A stretch of DNA of 8,663 nucleotides, taken from positions 1-8,663 of the forward strand of contig CAMDDU010000087.1 in NCBI GenBank assembly GCA_945892985.1, read 5' to 3'. The notes below the pieces were generated by a model that made no database searches, was not told the origin of the DNA, and was given only the letters and a program-made list of their open reading frames with translations. The translations under genes were made by a program, and so were the position numbers. Each line of letters starts with the position of its first letter. The stretch's first letter is position 1. The DNA comes from CAITSH01 sp945892985. Its GTDB lineage: Bacteria > Pseudomonadota > Gammaproteobacteria > Burkholderiales > SG8-39. Positions 8,093 to 8,663 of this stretch are shown here, in pieces.

Positions 8093-8274
8093 AGCGCGAC
8101 GACCTGCTTCGTCATCTTCGGCAATGCGGCTGCGATTTACTCCGCGAAGGTGGCAAGCACTCGATATTCGTGAACCGGGCAACACAAAAGGCCACGGCAA
8201 TCCCGCGCCACCGCGAGATCAACGACTTTCTCGCCAGAAAAATCTGTCGTGATCTCGAAGTTCGGGAACCCTAG
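8089..8274 (+). CDS. hicA: HicA-family toxin (mRNA interferase)
   Basis: This 61-residue protein has the double-stranded-RNA-binding-like fold of HicA/YcfA toxins, which cleave mRNA and are held inactive by HicB. The N-terminus MKRDDLLRHLRQCGCDLLRE is the usual first helix and strand, followed by GGKHSIFVN, where H24 is the catalytic histidine of the family, and by the A-I-P-R-H-R-E-I segment leading to the C-terminal helix. Length and all key residues are normal, so the toxin appears intact. It starts inside the hicB stop codon with no separate ribosome binding site needed. The pair lies between a glycan-type operon and an insertion sequence, a typical setting for a mobile or acquired toxin-antitoxin locus. 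Confidence 0.9.
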   Translation: MKRDDLLRHLRQCGCDLLREGGKHSIFVNRATQKATAIPRHREINDFLARKICRDLEVREP

Positions 8275-8519
8275 CGGGCCGGCGGCGACACGAGAAGACC
8301 GAACGGCTCAGTGAGCCTGACCATTTGCCGTGGCGAGCGAAACCGAGCAACAGCTTGCCCGCAAGGTGAAACCCCACCATCCTCACGCCGCAAGAACTGA
8401 AAAATCGCCAACGGCAACGCCTTCACCACCCACGTACTCGGCCAGCCCAGGTTATTGCTCATCGGCAGCGACGATGACCTCCCCAAACCTCGACAATCTC
8501 GTCAAGGCAAAACAGCTAA
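8275..8519. other. Gene-poor stretch between hicA and the insertion sequence
   Basis: I see no convincing gene here. Short open frames exist on both strands but have no ribosome binding site and no recognisable family sequence. A small dyad GGCTCA-G-TGAGCC lies at 8305-8317. On the + strand the frame from 8401 onward is open straight into the transposase frame and reads like a possible decayed coding fragment, but I cannot name it. The stretch is probably intergenic DNA or the remnant of a gene interrupted by the insertion. Confidence 0.5.
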
Positions 8520-8663
8520 GGAAACACTGAACAAGTCCGCGCGTCTGTTGTCATATAGCGAGACGCAAACGGGAGGGTTGAGAATGAAACAAATGACGCT
8601 GGCGGCGGCGAAAGGATTCGAGGTACATGGAAGAGCAACGCGCAAAGCGGCGTTTCTGGCGCG
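8520..8663 (+). mobile_element. Left end of an IS5-family insertion sequence (truncated by window edge)
   Basis: The element is inferred from its transposase start at 8584. The proposed left end is GGAAACACTGAACAAGTCC (8520-8538), directly preceded by CTAA (8516-8519), which fits the 4-bp YTAR-type target duplication of the IS5 group. A hairpin GCGTCT/AGACGC (8541-8546 and 8561-8566, 14-nt loop) lies in the leader just before the ribosome binding site; such structures can limit transposase translation from outside transcripts. The right end is outside the window, so the boundary and duplication are not verified. Confidence 0.6.
8584..8663 (+). CDS. IS5-family transposase, N-terminal fragment (runs off the window)
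   Basis: Only 26 codons and part of the next are visible. The start MKQMTLAAAKGFEVHGRATR followed by KAAFLAR resembles the N-terminus of DDE transposases of the IS5 family, many of which begin MKQMTLA and continue with a conserved K/R-P-T-R-R/K-x-x-F-L segment. The ATG at 8584 has a good ribosome binding site GGGAGG (8571-8576) 7 bp upstream. The catalytic DDE residues lie outside the window, so whether it is functional cannot be judged. Confidence 0.8.
   Translation, partial: MKQMTLAAAKGFEVHGRATRKAAFLA

Noticed and set aside
8305..8317. GGCTCA-G-TGAGCC palindrome after hicA as a terminator
   Set aside because: A 1-nt centre cannot form a hairpin with the full stem and no T-run follows.
8271..8486. 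71-codon - strand open frame, and a 66-codon + strand frame at 8330-8530
   Set aside because: Neither has a convincing ribosome binding site or a recognised family, and the + strand one crosses the proposed end of the insertion sequence.

Overview
The window looks like chromosomal DNA from a GC-rich Betaproteobacterium, most likely of the Burkholderiales or a close relative. The signs are the high GC content, a stand-alone Bug-type periplasmic binding protein (a family greatly expanded in that order) and an intergenic C-rich/G-rich palindrome of a kind I associate with that group. This assignment is inference; there is no rRNA or marker gene to fix it. Every gene I can support lies on the + strand.

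Region 1 (1-4096) is catabolic or uptake in character. It holds the 3' part of an aryl/acyl-CoA ligase of the benzoate or 2-aminobenzoate-CoA ligase type, an FAD-dependent oxidoreductase of the FAD_oxidored type, and a secreted Bug/TctC solute-binding protein. The plausible scheme is capture of an organic or aromatic acid in the periplasm, activation to its CoA thioester, and a redox step. The substrate cannot be read from the sequence, and the membrane subunits of a tripartite tricarboxylate transporter are absent here. The two gaps between these genes carry a perfect 10-bp stem palindrome (1530-1554) and a degenerate 9-bp tandem repeat (2980-3046) that runs up to the putative Bug promoter.

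Region 2 (4289-7701) is a tight three-gene unit: a DegT/DnrJ/EryC1/StrS PLP-dependent sugar aminotransferase, a TPR plus GT41 (SPINDLY/OGT-like) glycosyltransferase, and a left-handed beta-helix acyltransferase. The gaps are 27 and 11 bp, which suggests one transcript. Amination, N-acylation and transfer of a sugar make a coherent set. The nucleotide-sugar synthesis enzymes and any acceptor must be encoded elsewhere. A 9-bp inverted repeat with a 42-bp spacer lies in the leader just upstream.

Region 3 (7702-8274) is a hicB-hicA type II toxin-antitoxin pair with overlapping stop and start codons, and a HicB too short for a C-terminal DNA-binding domain. Region 4 (8275-8663) is a gene-poor stretch followed by the left end and first 26 codons of an IS5-family insertion sequence cut by the window edge.

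The best candidates for something new are the compact aminotransferase/GT41/acyltransferase unit and the 9-bp tandem repeat at the Bug gene. Neither is proven to be a new system by sequence alone.
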